Part shown: positions 35,130 to 46,644 of the stretch, piece after piece
Layout: every line of letters begins with the position of its first letter
Position numbering within the stretch: the stretch's first letter is position 1
NCBI GenBank assembly: GCA_029961685.1
Contig: JARWKL010000002.1
Coordinates: 34,626,908 to 34,690,907 of the forward strand
Reading direction: 5' to 3'
Source: Aristolochia californica
Taxonomy: Eukaryota; Streptophyta; Magnoliopsida; Piperales; Aristolochiaceae
DNA length: 64,000 nucleotides
Program-made: the position numbers and the translations under genes
The notes under the pieces: model-generated
What the model was told of the DNA's origin: nothing
Database searches by the model: none
The model's input: the letters and a program-made list of their open reading frames with translations, nothing else

Positions 35130-36440
35130 AATGACTAGAAACCTAACAAATGGCATCTTTCATAAAATCTTCCAAATACTTTAATAGACATGTAAGCACC
35201 ACTTCCTTTAATTTTTTTTTTTTAATATGATATCTAAAATCATGTAGTTGGCCCAAACCTTTACCCTCTTTAATAAAACAGGAATCCTGCCACTACCCTA
35301 GATTAGTTTCCAAAAAGTAGATTCAAAGATTTGAGAGTTGGCTGCTTCTATCACTAGCAATTATGCTAAATCTCTGCAGCTAAGTTGATTTCCAGTCATT
35401 TGGAATTGGGAGCCTCTAAAAGTTTCAGGGATCGTATGGACACTTTGCTGAGTAAGATTAATAGGTGAGTCTGCTCTCAATTCAATGGAGAAAGTTGTAT
35501 GTCCTACTCTCAATTTGGTAAAGGTACGCAAACAATCAAATCATTATGTAGTATTCTTTTTTCTCGGATGATCTACATTTACTGGGGAGTCTACTTTTTT
35601 ATGCTAGCATGTCTTATGGAAAGTTTTATAGAATTTACTTTTTGGTGTTAGTGTAAACCTAAGGGAAGTGTATGATGAATTCAATAATAAAATGGATTTA
35701 TGATGAGGCTGTCAGGAGAAATGTAGTAATGGTGAGTTGAGTTAAGGAAGGAAATCATGAATGTACTACACCATTAAATACTGTCTGGGAGGAGAGGGAG
35801 GGCTTCCACCTCCTCTCTTCTGGTGTGCCTCTTTACCATGACGTATCTAATGATCATGGTCAATCATTAGATAGATGAAGATGGAATGTGCAATTCCACC
35901 TCTCAGTATGGACTTTTCATTTCTCTAGTTTTATGAAGAATGTAGGAGATCACTTTCTCTTGGTGAAGTGAATATCAACCAAGTTCCTTTAACCACTTAT
36001 GCATTGTAATTTTCTCCATTGGTTTCACTTTCTACTCCAACTTTCCAGAGTATATTAACAACCTTTTTTCAAATGTGAAAAAAATGTGCTAATTTAGGGG
36101 AAATATCATAACATGGTTGAATTTACTTTTGTTGGAGTACTACCATCGCTGCCGTGGACGACGAATACCATCTCACCCCGTCGTGAAAAAAATCATTCGA
36201 AGTGGGAAATCTTCTCTTCTAGAAATCAGAAATTGGCAAATCATGGGGGCACATCTGGAGTATCTGACGCATCTGGCGTATCTATCGAGATTATCAATCC
36301 GCAGGTGCATCCGTCTAGTTCATCAGACGCACTTTGTGCGCACCTGATGAGGCCTCCTTCTGCATAGATGCCGAGGCTTCTTAGTGCAGACGCAGTGCTC
36401 GAAATCCAGGCCTTCGACGCAAAGCCCAAGATCGGCTATG
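35130..36440. other. Unassigned region; includes leader of copia E
   Basis: No gene is visible from 35,130 to 36,100. From about 36,240 a CpG-rich stretch (catctggcgtatc, catcagacgcac, cttcgacgcaaag) precedes E gag and is probably its leader. I could not find a 5' LTR for E: no sequence here recurs later, because the 3' end of E is missing. Confidence 0.4.
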
Positions 36441-38271
36441 ATGTTTGGGGTTTCTTCTACAAAATTTGACATGACAAAGTTTGACAGAATTGGGAATTTT
36501 GGATTATGGTAGAGGAGGGTGAAGGACTTGTTAGTGAGGTAGGGCATGTTGAAGGCGTTATACAGAAAACAACCGGTAAGAATGAATGATATGGATTGGA
36601 AAGAAATGGAAGTGAAGGTTGTGGAGACTATTTGGCTTTGTCTAGTTGGTGATGTGATGTATCACATCATGGATGAGGAATCACCAGTGGAAGTTTGGTT
36701 GAAACTAGAAAGTTGGTATATGTCCAAGTTGTTGATGAACAAGCTCTATCTTAAGTAGAAACTATATGATCTTAAGATGTCAGAGGGCTCAGATCTGAGT
36801 CAACATATCAACGTTTTCAATCAGCTCATTAGTGAGTTGAGGTGGGTTGATGTGAAGTTTGAAGATGAAGACAAGGCGTTAATGTTATTGCATTCCCTAC
36901 CAAATTCTCCTGTGTAAAAAATTTTGTTACGACTCTGATGTGGAGAAAAGAAACTCTTGAATTGGAGGATATCACAAGTGCTCTATTAGGTTTCCATCAT
37001 AGGAAGAAAACTAATGATGAGACTTCACAAGGTGAAGGACTTGTGGTGAAGGTTAACCAGGAACGTGGAAGAAACAAGTCTCGGAGTGGATCAAGTAACA
37101 ACAAATCTCAATCTAAATCCAGGAAGAGGAAGGATATAATGTGTTTGATGTGCGAAAAAAAGGGGCACATAAAATGAGACTATCCAGAGAAAAAGAAAGG
37201 GAATGCAGAGAACAAAGAGGGTCCACCAAAGTTTGCAAATGTAGTCGAAGAAGAAGGCTCAGAGAGTGGTCACGGGGATATGCTTTCTGTTTCATCCAGT
37301 TTAGATCATCTCACAGATTCTTGGATTCTGGATTCAGTATGCTTCTATCACATGACACCCAACAAAGATTGGTTTCACACCTACAGGTTAGTAATCTTTG
37401 CAGCTGTTCTGATGGGTAATGATGCTTCATGCAAAGTTGTTGGAATAGGGAGTGTCAAAATTAAAATGTTTGATGGTGTGGTTAGAACATTGTGTGATGT
37501 TAGACATATACCGGATCTATGGAAGAATCTGATTTCATTGGGCACTTTAGATTGTAATGGGTATAGTTACAAGTCTGCTAGTGGAGTAATGAAAGTGAGT
37601 AAAGGTGTCTTAACAGTGATGAAGGGGCAAAAACTATTAGGAAATATCTATACACTACAAGGTACCACAGTTGTTGGTGGAGTTCCAATTTTAGAGTCTG
37701 AGTCTGCTTGTACAGTCTTATAGCATATGCGCGGTTAGGTCATATGGGTGTGCATGGGATGATGGATCTTCATAAGAGAAATCTATTGAAGGTTGTTAAA
37801 ACATGCAAACTTGATTTCTGCAAGTTTTTTGTTCTTGGGAAACTGAATAAGGTGTAGTTCAAGGCAGCCACACACAAGACAAAGGGGATTCTTGACTATG
37901 TTCATATAGATATATGGGGGCCAGTAAGAGTAGCATCATGAGGAGGACACTTGTATTTCATGACCTTTATTGATAACTACTTATGAAAGGATTGGGTGTA
38001 CTTCATGTAGCACAAGTCAGAAACGTTTACCAAGTTCAAGTTGTGGAAAGCTGAAGTAGAAAACTAGACAGGGTGGAAGATTAAATGCCTCGGGTCAGAC
38101 AATGGAACTGAGTACATAGATTCAAAGTTAAAGGAGTTGTGTGAGTAGCATGGGATTAAGAGACACTTCACAGTACGCAAGACACCATAACAGAATAGTG
38201 TGACAGAAAGGATGAAAAAAATAATTGCTGAAAGAGCTCGATATCTTAGGTTGAATGTAAGGCTTGGAAAG
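36441..38271 (+). pseudogene. TNT1-like copia relic E (gag to integrase)
   Basis: Gag from 36,441 (KFDRIGNFGLW, RRVKDLLV, then WKEMEVKVVETIWLCL and MSKLLMNKLYLK), nucleocapsid CLMCEKKGHIK (final Cys replaced by Tyr after a stop), protease WILDSVCFYHMTP (Asp kept, Ser-Gly lost), pre-integrase MRLGHMGVHGMMDLHKR, and integrase HIDIWGPVRVAS, FMTFIDN, CLGSDNGTEYIDSKLKEL and QNSVTERM. Many stops sit where tgg, cga or cag are expected (for example 36,759, 37,175, 37,721, 37,940 and 38,067), the pattern left by deamination of methylated cytosine. It is cut at 38,271 by the B2 LTR and does not resume. Confidence 0.85.
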
Positions 38272-38662
38272 TGTAGAATTTAGGATCTCATTAAAGGAAT
38301 TTTAGATCAACAAGAAAGAAGAAGAAAAAGAAGAGAGAAGGAGAAGAGAAGAAGAAGAACGAGGAAGGAGAGAGTTTGGATTAAGGGAGAAGAGGGTTAT
38401 GTCAAAAACAAAAATGAGGGCTGGATGAATTTGTGGAAAGAGAGGAGAGTGCTTCAATGCCCTACCTCTTAGCCAATGCCTTTATTTATAGTTTTACAAT
38501 GCCCTTAGGGCTACAACTTGATAAAATAAAAGACAAAAAAGGAACACATATTTACATTTCTATGCCATCTTTATGGAAAGTACCATATTTTACATATATG
38601 CCACTCCTATGATGTGTGGGCTTCTTGTCTTGAGCTCGTGGGCTCGAGCCCATCTTCCAACA
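38272..38662 (-). repeat. Copia B2 3' LTR
   Basis: 391 bp, matching the B1 LTRs in reverse orientation. The plus-strand edges are tgtagaatttaggatctc and gcccatcttccaaca. A minus-strand polypurine tract (reverse of ctcccccccaagctgg) adjoins it. Confidence 0.9.
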
Positions 38663-39440
38663 CTCCCCCCCAAGCTGGAGGAGAAAATACATCATAAATA
38701 CCCAGCTTGCCACATATAAACGATAGGATTTTAGATATAACGGGTTTAGTGAGAATACCAGCTACTTGCTCTTGAGATGACACATGTTTGAGAAGGATTA
38801 TTCCTTCTTGAAACTTCTCCCGTATAAAATGACAATCCACCAGAATTGTTTAGTTCTTTCATGAAAAAAAGGATTTGAAGTGATATGAATGGCCGCTTGA
38901 TTATCACAATGCAGATTCATGGACCCCTTTTTTATAAAAACCTAGTTCAGTAAGAAGGGTCCTGACCCATAAAAGTTCACTAACGGTATGGGCCATAGCT
39001 CTGTATTCTGCTTCGACGCTAGATCTCGCAACCATATTTTGCTTCTTACTTTTCCATGTAACCAAGTTTCCCCCAACCAACGTACAATATCCTGATGTAG
39101 ATTTTCTATCATCAGGAGATCCAGCCCAATCTGCATCTGAGAAGCCTTCTATGTTGAAGTGCCCATGTTTTTTATACAGTAATCCTCTTCCTGGAGGTCC
39201 TTTTAGATAACGTAATATTCTCTCTAAAGCCTGCCAGTGGGTAATTTGTGGTTTGTGAATGAATTGACTCACCACACATACAACATATGATATGTCTAGC
39301 CTAGTTACCGTGAGATAAACCAGTTTTCCCACGGGTCTTTGATATTTGCCAATATCAATATCTTCTTCATTTGTGGCACATAATTTTACATTTGTATCCA
39401 TAGGTGTGTCAACTGGTCTACAACCCTTCATTCATATTTC
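38663..39440 (-). pseudogene. Copia B2 RNase H
   Basis: RNase H: GFSDADWAGSPDDRKSTSGYC, LVTWKSKKQNMVARSSVEAEY, a damaged CDNQAAIHI region near 38,900 and MDCHFIREKFQEGIILLKH, ending VAGILTKPV. A frameshift near 38,925 in GFYKKGVHES disrupts it. Closely similar to B1. Confidence 0.85.
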
Positions 39441-40200
39441 TTCAAGGAGATCCAAGACATATTTCCTTTGAGACAATATTATACCATGTTTAGATTGAAG
39501 AACTTCTATACCCAAAAAATATTAAACCATACCAAGGTCTTTAGTCTTGAATTCCTGACATATCATCTGTTTCACCTCTTGTATGCTCAAAGCATCATCA
39601 CCGTTTAAGATAATATCATCTACTTATACGGCCAATAGTATTTTCCCTTTGACCATATCTTTATAATATATGGAATGATCAACTGAGCACCGATGACAAC
39701 CAAACCGTAGGAGTGTTTGACTAAATTTGTCAAACCAAGCCCGAGGGGACTGCTTAAGCCCATATAAAGACTTTTGTAACCTGCATACTGACTCCCCCTC
39801 AACCACATAACCAAGTGGTTGAACCATATAAATTTCCTCACTGATATCACCATTTAAAAAAGCATTTTTAACATCCAACTGATAGACGGGCCATGAAGAG
39901 TTAGCAGCAATAGATAAGATGATGTGTACTGAATTCAATTTTGCAACAGGAGAGAAGGTCTCCTCATAATCTATCCCATAGCACCGTGTATAGCCCTTAG
40001 CAACCAGTCAAGCTTAAAGGCAAGCAACCAATCCATCCGGATTATGTTTCACCAAAAAAACCCATCAACAACCAACTGGTCTTTTACCTTTGGGGAGTGA
40101 TGTTAAGTACCAGGTTTGGTTTTCGCATAAGGCATGCATTTCTTCATCCATAGCCACCTTTCATCCTGGATGTCTCAGGGCCTCCTGATACGACTCCGAA
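39441..40200 (-). pseudogene. Copia B2 reverse transcriptase
   Basis: RT with [58 protein letters not shown] and KQSPRAWFDKFSQTLLRFG. The Tyr codon of YVDD (about 39,625) is a stop (V-stop-VDD). Further stops lie upstream near 40,010. Confidence 0.85.
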
Positions 40201-41460
40201 ACGGAAGTAGAAGAAAGGGACGCAAGAAACTAAAAACACTCGGAAGACAAGCGATGGTGAGACATAAAATTTGAGATAGGATGCGAAGTAGTACAGGAGC
40301 GACATTCTTTTCTTAAAGCAATAGGCCGAGTATCAAATTCAGGCCCATACATAGGAGGAGAAGGACTTACCTCAGGTGGATCCGACAAGTCCACAGGTGA
40401 AGGTACAGCCCGTGCTTCAGGGGATGGATCCACTTCAAGATTGAACGGCACAAGCGGACAAGGAGTAGTAGAAGGACAAGTCCATCCTGGAGGAGCATCA
40501 TGGGAGGAGTAGAAGGGGGTGGGGTGTCCTCAAAGAAAGTCACATCCCTAGAGATAAACATCCTCTAAAGGGTAGGATTGTAACAGACATAACCTTTCTG
40601 GGTGCGAGAGTACCCCAAATAAATGCACCTCATAGACCGAGGATCAAGTTTATTTTTATGTGTGGATGTAACATGAACAAAACACGTACATCCAAACACT
40701 TTCAAAGGAAGAGAAAAAGGATCTTCACCATTAAATAACACAGAGTCAGGAGTTTTATGATTAAGGACTGATGAAGGTAACCTATTAATGAGAAAGCATG
40801 CTATAAGTATAGCATGGGGCCAATAGAAATAGGGTACCTTCATGGAGTAGAGGAGGCCCCGAGCAACTTCAAGAAGATGATGATTCTTCCTCTCAGCAAC
40901 ACCATTTTTTTGAGAAGTATAGGTACATAATGTTTGATGATAAGCTTATTACTCTCACAAAATGATTTGAAGTCATGAGACATGTATTCCTTAGCATTAT
41001 CAGATCTAAGGGTTTGAATTTTCTTCCCAAATTGTGTCAAGACCATAGCATGAAAATTTTTAAACAAAGGAAGAATTTTGGAACACTCTTTAAATAGATA
41101 TAACCAAGTCACTAGAGTAAAATCATCACCAAAAAGGACAAAATATTTAACTTGGGAAATATTTGAGACACATAAAGGGCCCCATACATCAGAATGTATT
41201 AGCTCAAATGGAGCAGTACTTGTAGTTGTAAGACAAGGAGAATATGTACTTCTGACATGTTTACTTAATTGACAAACCTCACAACTGAAATTAGAAAGTC
41301 CTTTTAAAGATGGAACCAAAGAACGAAGTGAAGGGGTAGACAGATGACCAAGTCGGTTGTGCCAAAGTTGGGTCTCAAATGTAGTGGACGATAATGCAGC
41401 TAATAGTGGAAGAGTGAAGTAGTACAAACCCCCCTTTTCAGGGCCGCCACCAATCACCTG
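40201..41460 (-). pseudogene. Copia B2 integrase and linker
   Basis: Integrase from 41,457: IGGGPEKGGLYYFTLPLLAA, HNRLGHLSTPSLRSL (His pair), CEVCQLSKH (Cys pair), FELIHSDVWGPL, FGDDFTLVTW and LRSDNAKEYMS. After that the frame shifts (near 40,930) before the Glu region. The C-terminal part MKVPYFYWPHAILIACFLIN, ending GYSRTQKGYVCYNPTL, is open from 40,843 to 40,565. A P/S-rich linker follows. Confidence 0.85.
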
Positions 41461-42804
41461 CTTCGTAGTGAGATCCTGAAAGCCACAAGATGACTATGAG
41501 AAGGTGATAGAACAATTTAATTGTTTGGTCAATTGACTAACCGAGAGCAAATTTAAAGGAAATTGAGGAACAAACAAAACATCTTGAAGGGTAATAGATG
41601 AAGTAAGAGAGGAGGAACCTTTGCCAAGGACCTTGGTTTGGGTACCATCAGCAATAGTAATGAATTTATGAGGATAACAAGGAGATAAGGACTGCAACAA
41701 ATGTTTCTTACCTGATAGATGTTCGGAGGCCCCGGAGTCCATGATCCAAGATGAAGAGGAAGAAGAGGAAGAAAGCATACTTGAGGCAATAGTAGTGGTA
41801 GTAGTAGATGATGAGGGGATAGATGATTCCATGAAGGACTTCTTTTTCTGAAATGCAGCATAGTCCTCACCCGTAAGAGTCACATTTTCGGATGATGATT
41901 CAGCCTTATCTTCATTTTTCTCAACGTTAACCGAGACTGGGTTAGCTATGGCCCTATCAAGCTTGCCATGAAGTTTCCAGCATGATGCCACAAGGTGGTT
42001 CTGACGGCCACACTAAGTGTAAAGTTGAGGCTCAGTACGGAAAGAATTCTGACCCGTTCTAACACCTCTATTTTCAGCCCCTCTCCTAGTTCAACCCCCT
42101 CTCATATTTCTACCCTCTCCTCAGGATGAGGAAGATGTTCCCCCATTGCCAGAGAACATCGTCGATGGAGCATCAATAGGAGAAGGAGGGGATGGATCCG
42201 GTATCCGAAGTAATGTAGCACTAATATCATTGAAGGATGGAAGAGCAGAAGAACTTAGAAGTAGAGTTTTGGCCACCTCGAGGTATGGTTTAATATTCAA
42301 TAAGCATATGGCTGCTGCCAAAGCTTCTCTTTGTTGTTCTTGAACGACAATATCAGTGGAATATGGCTGAGTTAGTTTCCATTCTTGAAGAAGACCTGAA
42401 AACTGTGCCAAAAATTCATGAATATTATCTCCATGTTTCATATGCAGCATGTTTTGGAAGACATCATATATTTTTAGTAATGAAACAGTACTTGAGTAAA
42501 GCTTGGCACAAGTGTCCCATATGTTCTTGGTTGTTTCCAAGTGAACCACATTGTTGGCCACCTGCTCTTCCATGCTATTAATGAGCCAACTTATCACCAT
42601 GTTATCATCCTTAACCCACTTGTGGTAGGACGCATCTTCTTCATCAATCAGAGGAGGAAATTTAACAACGTGGCTCAAGAGGTCATGAGTAATAAGAACC
42701 CTCCGAACCGATTGTGACCAACTCATATAATTGGAGAGACCTCTAAGTGGAATTTTAGTAATACGGAGTATATCACTCTTATTACTATTGTATCCAATCT
42801 CCAT
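41461..42804 (-). pseudogene. Copia B2 gag and protease
   Basis: Gag from 42,804 (MEIGYNSNKSDILRITKIPL) is open for about 228 codons to 42,121: YMSWSQSVRRVLITHDLLSH, WVKDDNMVISWLINSMEEQV, HGDNIHEFLAQFSGLLQEWK. The nucleocapsid has a stop inside the zinc knuckle (YT-stop-CGRQNHLVASCW). Protease, open from 41,991 to 41,494, has SWIMDSGASEHLSGKKHLL with a normal DSGA. Gag is better preserved here than in B1. Confidence 0.85.
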
Positions 42805-43711
42805 GATGAGGCAAGTAAAATATGGAGGTCTAGGGAAAAGGCCTTCTTCAAAGAACAATTACTCAATGTAATTTGAAGAACCCGTAGACCAAATCAGTCA
42901 CCAACAAAAGAGAACAATAACCAATTTCTTTCATGAGGGCAAGTACCAAATTATCAACAAATTTGTGCCTTTAGAAAGTGATAATAACATCCAGCCATCA
43001 CTCAACTTCTCTTGTATTCATAAGAACAAAGAGAAGAAAGTAGATGCAACCGATTAGGCCTTAATCCAAACTCCAACATAAACGAGCAATAGACACAAAT
43101 TTAGAGAAGATTTAACGGCAAACCAAGACACTTGGAAGAGATTTATCTTCAGCTCATGGGAGACTTCAACGTAAAAAAAAAAAATTCAAATGTTGAAGTT
43201 AAAAAAAATGGAACTATAAAGGGTAAATAACTGCTGGAATTTCATCAAACATATAATGGGCATCCAACAACATAACACAAACAATGAGCAACCTTAAGTA
43301 GGAGAAGATACAGCAACATGTGCTGGAATTCTACCGCAAATGAGATGGATCCAAATTACATAAAGGTAATTGAATTTCACCCATCAATCTTAATAAAATG
43401 CAAACAACAAATGATCTTGTTCACTCTTGTAATTGATTTACAAAGAGTCAAGATTATAACATCAATTTAGTCATAGAAATAAATCTTTAAAACATATAAA
43501 GATTTATCTTGACTTGATGTGACTTAAAATTCAAGAAGTAAAGAAAAACACTAAAAAGGAGTATGTAAATAAGAAAAGGAAAACAAAAAAAAAACGTAAA
43601 TATGAAGAGCATGAACTTATCTCTTCATGACTGAACTCCTTTTACAACTTCTTGAACAAATTTCATAATAACTCCATGAAGAGAGATCCTAAACTCCTTG
43701 CTCTGATACCA

Positions 43712-43812
43712 TGTAGAAACCAGTGCTATAAAAGGCTTGAACCTCTTAGGAAAGTAACCCCACGGATCTTATACAAGGACTGGCCCGGTCGATACAAAAA
43801 AATATTCCAACA
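43712..43812 (-). repeat. Unrelated 101-bp terminal segment of B2
   Basis: Read on minus it runs from tgttggaatatttttttgta to cactggtttctaca and abuts the primer-binding site tggtatcagagc, so by position and TG...CA ends it looks like a very short LTR. It shares nothing with the family B LTR beyond the terminal tgttgga. It contains a TATA-like ttttatag. No second copy exists in the window. Confidence 0.6.
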
Positions 43813-44037
43813 ACCTTCTTTGCGAGCCACACATCAACAAAAGAGACATGGAAAGCATGGTTACATGACAGCAAAAGGCGAGCCGTCTGTTCTGGCTTGA
43901 TCGCATCCAAGCAGACTATGCACTTGGCCTCCTCCATCTTCGTCTCCTTTGACACCGGTAGCTTCTCCAGCTCTACAGCTCTCAGCCCCTTCATCGGCCG
44001 TGCCTTCACTGGTAGCGGCGGTGCTCTACTTATCTAT
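43813..44037 (-). pseudogene. RING-H2 ATL-type E3 ligase, copy 1, RING part
   Basis: Minus-strand fragment of an Arabidopsis-Toxicos-en-Levadura (ATL) type membrane ubiquitin ligase. It reads PVKARPMKGLRAVELEKLPV, the GLD-like region of ATLs, then a RING-H2: KCIVCLDAI (C1, C2), LLLSCNHAFHVSF (C3, H4, H5, with Phe where C6 should be) and VDVWLAKK. The frame ends at 43,815 where the B2 terminal segment begins, so the last CP-x-C pair is missing. Element D interrupts the other side at 44,038; the transmembrane part is at 46,768-46,860. Confidence 0.8.
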
Positions 44038-44155
44038 TGTTAAGGAATAGTTCCACATGGATTACTGAGTACAAAGATCTTGATTTTATTAGCTGGAAAA
44101 GAGGTTTCCTAAGTTGGCTAGTCATTTTGGGATGGGCCTTGGACCCAATTTAACA
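44038..44155 (+). repeat. Element D 5' LTR
   Basis: 118 bp, starting tgttaaggaatagttccac and ending ggacccaatttaaca. It is within the size range of TRIM elements. It contains no 5S-rRNA-like promoter boxes that I can see, so it is not Cassandra. Confidence 0.9.
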
Positions 44156-45390
44156 TGGTATCAGAGCAGGTTTTGTGAGTTGACTTGGTCAACCCACAAA
44201 GATAATGAGATCCTTTTCTCTAAATTCTAAACCCTAAGTCTAGGTTCATAGTTATTTTTTAGTCCCTACACCTGTAGTTTTCTTTGCATTTTTAACCTCT
44301 ATAACGAGATTTTCATATTGAAAATTATATATTTAAGGAAAGATATTTAAGTGTACTTTCCAAGGAAAAATGATTTTTCAAATTGGAGTTATCTACAGAG
44401 AGATATCGATATTTGAATGAGTGAAGAGCAGATTGCAAAAGAGGTTCTACAGCAGCAGAAAGCTTAAGATTCTGAGGTATTTTATGCTCACAAGATCTAG
44501 AATTTATATGGAGAAATATAAATCAAAATAAATATTTATAATTATATTCTTTTACCTATTCAAAATTTTTTTTATCTAAGTTATCTACAAAGATAAATCT
44601 ATATTTCAAACAAAAAAAGGTCATATTGCAAAAGAGGTTTGAGCAGCAGCAAAAAGCTTCAACTTTCGAGGTATTTTATGCTATCAAGAAAGAGACTTTA
44701 TATGGAGAATTGTATATCAAAATAAATATATGTAAGTATATTTTCTTACCTATTCAAGCAATTCTCGATCTGAGTTTTTTATAAGGAGATATTGATCTTG
44801 GAAGAGTCAATGGTCATGCTGTAAAAAAAGAGAAACATTGCTTAATTCGGCTAGATGACAAAGATCGAAATCTATCAGATTATTTATCTTATTATATTTA
44901 TATTTTATGAAGATAATTTATACTTGGATGAAAGGTATTTAATTCTAGTTACAAAAGGAAAAAATTTCATGTCAATCTGATCTATATTTTAATATATATT
45001 CGCATTGGAAGAATTAAAGGTCATGTTGGTATCCTGTTGCATTGAAAAATTCGAATTTAAGGTGATTGTTTTGCATCACTGTTTGAGTTGCTATATCAAG
45101 AAAATATCTCATTTCTCCCTACTTTAAGGGCATATTACAATACCTCTATTATTTGGGCTTATTACTACATCTTTGATATTTGGTTCAAGTTGGGATCATT
45201 GCCATTCCATCCCAATTTGAGGGGGAGAAGTAGAAAAAGTACAAGAAAGAGGTATTTTATTCCATATGTTGTGGATAATTTTATGTGACCAAAATATTCA
45301 AGAAAGGGGGGGGGGGGGGGGGGGGGGGGAAACAAAAGATGAAGCTTCTGCATCTAAGAAAAAATATTTATTTCGGATTATGATTATTTC
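44156..45390 (+). other. Element D interior, unique part
   Basis: Leader-like AT-rich sequence with three loose repeats of ttatctacagagatatcgat / caaagaggtt-type motifs (around 44,390, 44,580 and 44,770). No coding frame. The first 60 bp after the primer-binding site (ttgacttggtcaacccac, aagataatgagatcc) match the leader beside the F LTR at 47,620-47,687 in reverse, so D and F are related. Confidence 0.6.
45306..45329 (+). repeat. 24-base G homopolymer
   Basis: An uninterrupted run of 24 G between agaaa and aaacaaaag, inside element D. It may be an expanded polypurine tract, since a ttgagggggagaag tract lies 90 bp upstream. Length is likely to vary between individuals and to be a sequencing-error hotspot. 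Confidence 0.9.
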
Positions 45391-46149
45391 ACGGGTCCTT
45401 CTACAAGGTTAATTATTTTGATTCGTGTTATATGTGTTGGAAGATGGTCGTGTTACATTACAGTTGCTGCTATTATGTCTCTTTGGACGAGACATTATTA
45501 TTGAAGAAGAGGTGCCCTCAGTACCTTTTTCTCATACCATAATTTATGTGACTCTCAAAAATATCACGGTTGGGACACCATGAGAGTCGGTGCCCGAATT
45601 AGGACACCATGATAAATTTAATTCTAAAAAATATCACGATTGGGATACCATGAGAGTCGTTATCCTGATTGGGACACCATTATAAATAAACACACTACCC
45701 CCCTGTATTGGCTTTTATTACTCCTACCACTTGTGAGTCGTTGTCCTATGGAGGGACTCGGTGGTGGACACTTCAGAGCAATGCCGATAGACACACTACC
45801 TACAAAGGATGGAGTGTGCCCTACATGCAGCATTAGGACTGGAGTATGGAGCAAGGTCTTACTGGCTAGAAGTGATTTTTACTCTCACTTACATTATGCC
45901 AGTAGGGCCTCATAGAAGGATGCAACAGCGTGAGGGGGAGTGTTGGAAGATGAAGGCATATTGAAAGATGTGCCATTTTATACAAAAAGATTCTATACAT
46001 CATTTGCAGCAAACTAGAAGTTCATGTTGTTCTCTCACCCCCAGCTTGAGGGGAAGTTTTGGAATATAGGCACAAGCCCACATGACCCAGGAAGGCCCAC
46101 AAGATGGGCCCATGAACATAAAAAGTATGACCCACCATGATAACAATGA
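45391..46149 (+). mobile_element. Family A fragment within element D
   Basis: Carries the family A interior landmarks gacattattattgaagaag, the caccatgagagtcg minisatellite-like unit (45,560-45,680), ctctcacttacattatgcc and gcgtgagggggag. It ends in polypurine cttgagggg and the first 30-50 bp of an A-type LTR (about 46,060). It most resembles 1,740-2,270. Confidence 0.65.
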
Positions 46150-46456
46150 GCTAGCATCCTTATCATATAAGTTGGAAGATCAAGAAGGACTCACAAAGGT
46201 ATCTTTATCGTATGTCATGACCTAGAAGAGTTTTAGTTTTAGTTATGTGTTATGTTTGTCTTTTATCTATATTGAGTTATTTAATTATGCTAGGACTTAT
46301 CTTTAAGTGTTAGAGATTGGGAGTAATTGGGACAAAGGTAGTTTTATTGTAATTGGACTCTACAACCTTCCTCTATTACAAAAAGAGGTTCATGTACTCT
46401 GATTATAATAAGTCAATGAAGTCAATGATGTATTTCCCTTTTCCATAAATTCCACA
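46150..46456 (+). repeat. F-like LTR end within element D
   Basis: Matches the reverse complement of 47,688-47,999 (landmarks ttatttaatta, aggacttatctttaa, gggagtaattgggac) and ends ttccataaattccaca. A primer-binding site (tggtatcaaagcc) starts at 46,457. The left edge is not sharply defined. Confidence 0.6.
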
Positions 46457-46489
46457 TGGTATCAAAGCCAGGTTCTCTTATATGGGCCT

Positions 46490-46644
46490 ACATCTAAAAA
46501 AGTATCTACTTGTAGAGCCACAAAAGAGGGCCTACACCTAAACTATCCACTTGCAGAGCCACAAAAGAAGACCTACACCTAACTGCCTACTCCTAAATTA
46601 TCCACTTGTAGAGCCACAAAAGAGGGTCTACACGTGAGGGGGAA
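46490..46644 (+). repeat. Short tandem repeats before element D 3' LTR
   Basis: Three to four copies of cacttgtagagccacaaaag followed by agggcctacacctaa, with irregular spacing of 45-60 bp. The last runs into the polypurine tract of D. Non-coding. Confidence 0.75.

Larger units (their letters stand above)
38272..43812 (-). mobile_element. Ty1/copia element B2 with unmatched ends
   Basis: Minus-strand family B element. The 3' LTR is normal for the family (38,272-38,662). The interior follows B1, including the primer-binding site (reverse of gctctgatacca, 43,700-43,711). Upstream of that, where a 388-bp B LTR is expected, lies an unrelated 101-bp segment (43,712-43,812). Flanks also disagree: gaaag on the left (inside copia E) and acctt on the right (inside an ATL gene). 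This is therefore a recombinant or rearranged element and not a simple insertion. Confidence 0.85.

Noticed and set aside
36113..36367. Frames before copia E gag as a separate gene
   Set aside because: Two overlapping frames of similar length in a GC-richer leader, no recognised domain, and position consistent with the element's untranslated leader.
44038..44155. Element D as a Cassandra TRIM with a 5S rRNA promoter
   Set aside because: No 5S-like box A or box C sequence is visible in the 118-bp LTR.
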